In this document: piece after piece, positions 2,976 to 5,971 of the stretch | Numbering within the stretch: the first letter of the stretch is position 1 | Layout of the letters: each line of letters starts with the position of its first letter | Assembly: GCA_018817245.1 (NCBI GenBank) | Contig: JAHIUG010000099.1 | Span: 1 to 5,971, forward strand | Direction: 5' to 3' | Source: Patescibacteria group bacterium | GTDB taxonomy: Bacteria; Patescibacteriota; Patescibacteriia; 2-12-FULL-60-25 | DNA: 5,971 nucleotides | Notes under the pieces: generated by a model | The model's input: only the letters and a program-made list of their open reading frames with translations | Told to the model about the DNA's origin: nothing | Database searches by the model: none | Program-made: the position numbers and the translations under genes

Positions 2976-5971
2976 TTATTGGATGATCCCAATCTGTACT
3001 GCTCCGGGGTACACTACCCATGGTCTGATTGAATTAGGTAAGCCTTGAGACGACAATTCACACTCGTTAGGATTATCTTCATCACCACCCATAATAAATT
3101 GTTTGATATTTATATTTTTAGTAGTCTCCGTCCCATCCCAGCAACCACCATTAATGTGACGAACTTTGGCAGTTGAAATATCTGTAGGTTCATTTCCAAC
3201 TACAGGCCCCTCGCGACATTCTCCAGTACACCAGTTCCAATTATCCTTAAGCATAACTTTTGGCGTGTATCGGCACACAACGTTATCAATGTCGAAACAT
3301 CCGCCACTCGGAGCTAATCCGGCTTCGCAGGTGTCACCAAATCCGCAAGGAAAAAGCGGGCACTCAATGTCAGGATTCCTGCTGCAACGTTTTGTATCAT
3401 CACCGCAATTCGGTAATTTATTTCTGTCACAAGCGTAAGCATGACTGAATTCAAAGTAATTTGCCTCGCATGCATCTGTGTTGTTTCCGAACAATTGACG
3501 GATAGCACATTTGGCATCTTTCTGTCCCTGAAGCTGACACTCCTGATCTCTAAAGCACATCGTGCCCGGATTATTGGAACATGTTCCACGATCTGCGCAT
3601 TGTCCTCCGGCTGGTGGACAGTCTGCATCTGACTGACAGGTTAATCCAGGAATTAATTCACATTCCTTGGTTCCACCACAAAATGGTTTTTTATTTCTCA
3701 TTCGTGCTTCTTCAATCTTTGTGACCTTTCCATCACCCCAGTCAACATATACATCCGAAAGCGGCGTTTGTTCATGACTTGCCCATCCGTAGAACTTGAG
3801 ACTGACCAAAGCCTTACCTCCGCCAAAACTCAAGGTTCCTTCTGATTGATCTTCAAGTGTAAAAGCATTTGCTCTTGAAACAGGACAACTCCCCGGAGAT
3901 GCGCATGTGCGACTTAAATCAGGCGCTGCAATAATTGGCGGCTGTGGTGCGTAATAAGAGATGTACTGTTCAGCAGCTGGGTCAGCCTTGGCAAAACCTA
4001 AGTAACTCGGGGTATGCAATCCACCTGTTACATCAGTTGGTGCGGGTGACTTATTCTGATCAAGTGATGTTTGTTTCTTTAATCCCAAATCATACCCGAT
4101 CAAACATTTTTCGCTATTTGGATCAGCGCAAAGATCATACCTCGGCTGGTAGCCGGCATTGTGCGTGCAAGAATTATTATCTTCATCCAAATCCGCATCA
4201 GGCGATGAATCACCACTACTCAACTCACATCCCTCGGATGGCGGATAGCCGACTTCCAATTTCGTAACGCGCTTACACTCGCCCGGATCAGATTGTGCGG
4301 GTGCGCAAGTATTGGGATGCGGCCACCACGTCTTATCCGTTACGGAGGACTTACTGAAACACGGATTCCCATCATTAACCCCACCATTGCACATACCGGC
4401 CTGAAGAGTGTAGTCGGATGTAGATATTGGATAATACACAAAAGATCGGATAAAATTGGGTTTTTTCTTTAGCTCATTCTTGGGATCCTGATCCGCACCC
4501 TCAGCGCCCTCACATAATCCAGCCCTTACTAGAGCCTCACCACCGAAATAATTTTTAATAGGGTGCGGCGTAGGCCAACGCTTCCATAGCGTAGCACCGA
4601 CCTCAATACTTAGTTTACTAACAGCTCCCCAACGCGTATGAGCGGAGAAATGAAAAGTATCGGCTGAATCATATGGCATTGTAACATTCGAAGGTGTGGT
4701 AAGTAACTGATGCCAATCTTTAGTACGATAAATTTTTGACATATCGCTCTTAGCAATCTTTTCACTCGGTGTTTTGTGATTAAACGGTAAAAAGCTAGTA
4801 CTTATAGTGCCACCGTCCGGATAAGACATGGCTATATGCACAGGAGTGCCTTTCCATGTTGGATTTTTTTCTTCATAGTCTATTTGATCCTCAGTCCAGC
4901 CTTTATCGGGTATTGCTACCGCTTTTCCATCATCATAAGCGCCCCACCACTGAGATGCGGTGAATACACATTCGCTGGAGGCTGAAGGATTTTCCATGCC
5001 GGCGTCAACCGCATTGTCGCTACAACGCGCATGTTCGTATCCCAAGCCACAATGACCTTTCATTTGTCCGAAATTATCTGCAATACATGGGATACCCGTG
5101 ACCTCTAACGGACAATCTTTTGATTCATCTTCTGGCTTCGTACATCCGCTGCCCGGCAAAACAGCCCTTGTTCCCGGATCTCCGCCTATACATCCAAACG
5201 CGTTATATTTCTCATGAGATGACTTCACACTATAACAATCGCCGTCCTTAGGGTTGCGGTACTGTGCTGGATCCTCGCAATCGTCTTTCCAACCTGCACG
5301 CATTACACACTCTGTATATTGTTCTTCAAGCGTTCCGCCCACACGTTTCACAGCTGCGTTATGACAAATCGGATCATCCGAAGCTATACCAAGACCGGAA
5401 CCACAATCCAGTCCGGCATTCACGCCTGACAAACCATTGCATCGATGCACTGAATCTTTGTATGCCTGTGAACTCATTTCAGTATCGCATACACCCGTCC
5501 CACTACAATAAGACTTTTCCTCAGCCGGAGTTGCATTCTCCGGACAAAGCTTGCCGTGATTTATGCCTCTGACACAAGCCCAACTATCTCTGGTCACTAT
5601 GGAATCACTATATTTATAAACACGATAAATACGCGCGAATAAATTTGTCAGGTGAGCCCATTTATACACTGGGCTATCATTCGAGGTCACGTAAGACGGG
5701 CCCGAACCAATGAAGGTTGGCGGATTCAATTTAGAATAATTCTCAACCGGTCCGCCTGTCTGGAACAGCGGTTCTTTACCCGGTTCGCCCGTTGCTAAAG
5801 CCGAGCCATAAGGCTGATACTGCGAAGAATAGGAAAGACCCAATTGCGGCAAAACGAAATTTCCACGATTCCACACGCGATCAGCAAATGCTGCGCTCTC
5901 TCGCGTATAAGGCGAAATCACCTGCGCGAGATCAGTACAAATATCAGCGTGCTTTACGCGTAATCCCAGAT
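2976..5971 (-). CDS. Giant cysteine-rich extracytoplasmic protein with PKD-like domain, 5' end outside window
   Basis: The frame is open from the right edge to TAA at 2976-2978, over 990 residues. The GTG at 5921 is not the start: the frame continues upstream to the window end as LGLRVKHADICTDLAQ. Numbering from that Val as 1, I count 50 cysteines, in blocks 116-318, 470-606, 673-679 and 748-954, with none between 319 and 469. This even, clustered pattern suggests disulfides outside the cytoplasm. Three blocks share C...G[IV]NxGxxC (116-126, 161-173, 511-521). CQSDADCPPAGGQC (762-775) and CSNNPGTMCFRDQEC (781-795) form a further cysteine array. VDWGDG (726-731), FSHAYACD (825-832) and YTPKVMLKDNW (885-895) are the landmarks of a PKD-type Ig-like fold, but 93 and about 55 residues of Cys-rich sequence separate them where short loops are usual. 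An Asp-rich DADLDEDNN (575-583) could bind calcium. No signal peptide, sortase motif or catalytic motif is visible; export signals would be upstream. PKD proteins usually serve adhesion or surface assembly; that role here is inference. Confidence 0.8.
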   Translation of the reverse strand, partial: LGLRVKHADICTDLAQVISPYTRESAAFADRVWNRGNFVLPQLGLSYSSQYQPYGSALATGEPGKEPLFQTGGPVENYSKLNPPTFIGSGPSYVTSNDSPVYKWAHLTNLFARIYRVYKYSDSIVTRDSWACVRGINHGKLCPENATPAEEKSYCSGTGVCDTEMSSQAYKDSVHRCNGLSGVNAGLDCGSGLGIASDDPICHNAAVKRVGGTLEEQYTECVMRAGWKDDCEDPAQYRNPKDGDCYSVKSSHEKYNAFGCIGGDPGTRAVLPGSGCTKPEDESKDCPLEVTGIPCIADNFGQMKGHCGLGYEHARCSDNAVDAGMENPSASSECVFTASQWWGAYDDGKAVAIPDKGWTEDQIDYEEKNPTWKGTPVHIAMSYPDGGTISTSFLPFNHKTPSEKIAKSDMSKIYRTKDWHQLLTTPSNVTMPYDSADTFHFSAHTRWGAVSKLSIEVGATLWKRWPTPHPIKNYFGGEALVRAGLCEGAEGADQDPKNELKKKPNFIRSFVYYPISTSDYTLQAGMCNGGVNDGNPCFSKSSVTDKTWWPHPNTCAPAQSDPGECKRVTKLEVGYPPSEGCELSSGDSSPDADLDEDNNSCTHNAGYQPRYDLCADPNSEKCLIGYDLGLKKQTSLDQNKSPAPTDVTGGLHTPSYLGFAKADPAAEQYISYYAPQPPIIAAPDLSRTCASPGSCPVSRANAFTLEDQSEGTLSFGGGKALVSLKFYGWASHEQTPLSDVYVDWGDGKVTKIEEARMRNKKPFCGGTKECELIPGLTCQSDADCPPAGGQCADRGTCSNNPGTMCFRDQECQLQGQKDAKCAIRQLFGNNTDACEANYFEFSHAYACDRNKLPNCGDDTKRCSRNPDIECPLFPCGFGDTCEAGLAPSGGCFDIDNVVCRYTPKVMLKDNWNWCTGECREGPVVGNEPTDISTAKVRHINGGCWDGTETTKNINIKQFIMGGDEDNPNECELSSQGLPNSIRPWVVYPGAVQIGIIQ

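Noticed and set aside
3166..5572. Several plus-strand frames of 60-110 codons opposite the giant gene, and a 104-codon minus frame at 3314-3628
   Set aside because: All lie inside the long minus-strand coding frame, lack ribosome sites and show no recognisable protein features.
5919..5921. GTG as start of the giant protein
   Set aside because: The frame continues open to the window edge with ordinary protein-like residues, and no signal peptide follows the GTG, as would be expected for an exported protein.

Overview
The window is bacterial. It holds three protein-coding loci plus one gene interrupted by a frameshift, separated by intergenic DNA unusually rich in palindromes and repeats. No 16S, tRNA or taxonomic marker gene is present, so placement is weak. 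The nested palindrome with a CCTGCC/GGCAGG core and the very large cysteine-rich PKD-type protein recall candidate-phyla (Patescibacteria-like) genomes. The lipoprotein with a Ser/Gly/Thr-rich tether also resembles those common in Myxococcota and other former Deltaproteobacteria. This is recollection, not proof. Composition is mosaic: the Nudix gene is visibly AT-rich, the lipoprotein gene GC-rich, the others intermediate.

Layout. (1) 1-731, plus strand: the C-terminal half of a radical SAM protein with a twitch/SPASM-like end. Its reading frame breaks at a six-G run (136-141); one added G would restore a continuous protein. (2) 740-775: a hairpin terminator between convergent genes, with T runs on both strands. 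(3) 794-1336, minus strand: a 180-residue Nudix hydrolase of the ADP-ribose pyrophosphatase type, probably translated from a leaderless message. The longer open frame reaching 1567 runs through repeat DNA and is not real coding sequence. (4) 1337-2000, no gene: a REP-like segment, two related 36-bp hairpins, a 20-bp tandem duplication, then a candidate promoter and a structured leader containing a GGGGTC...GACCCC hairpin. (5) 2001-2756, plus strand: a secreted lipoprotein with a low-complexity tether and a cysteine-rich domain, followed by a clear terminator (2807-2838). (6) 2855-2965: a nested palindromic, MITE/REP-like element. (7) 2976 to the right edge, minus strand: the C-terminal ~1000 residues of a giant cysteine-rich, probably secreted protein with a PKD-like fold interrupted by cysteine-rich inserts. 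It has no start in the window.

The genes do not form an operon: neighbouring genes converge (radical SAM/Nudix; lipoprotein/giant protein) or diverge (Nudix/lipoprotein). The only functional theme I can support is that the lipoprotein and the giant protein are both extracytoplasmic and disulfide-rich. A physical link between them is speculation. The points most worth checking are the frameshift, the giant protein's architecture, the paired hairpins and the nested palindrome.
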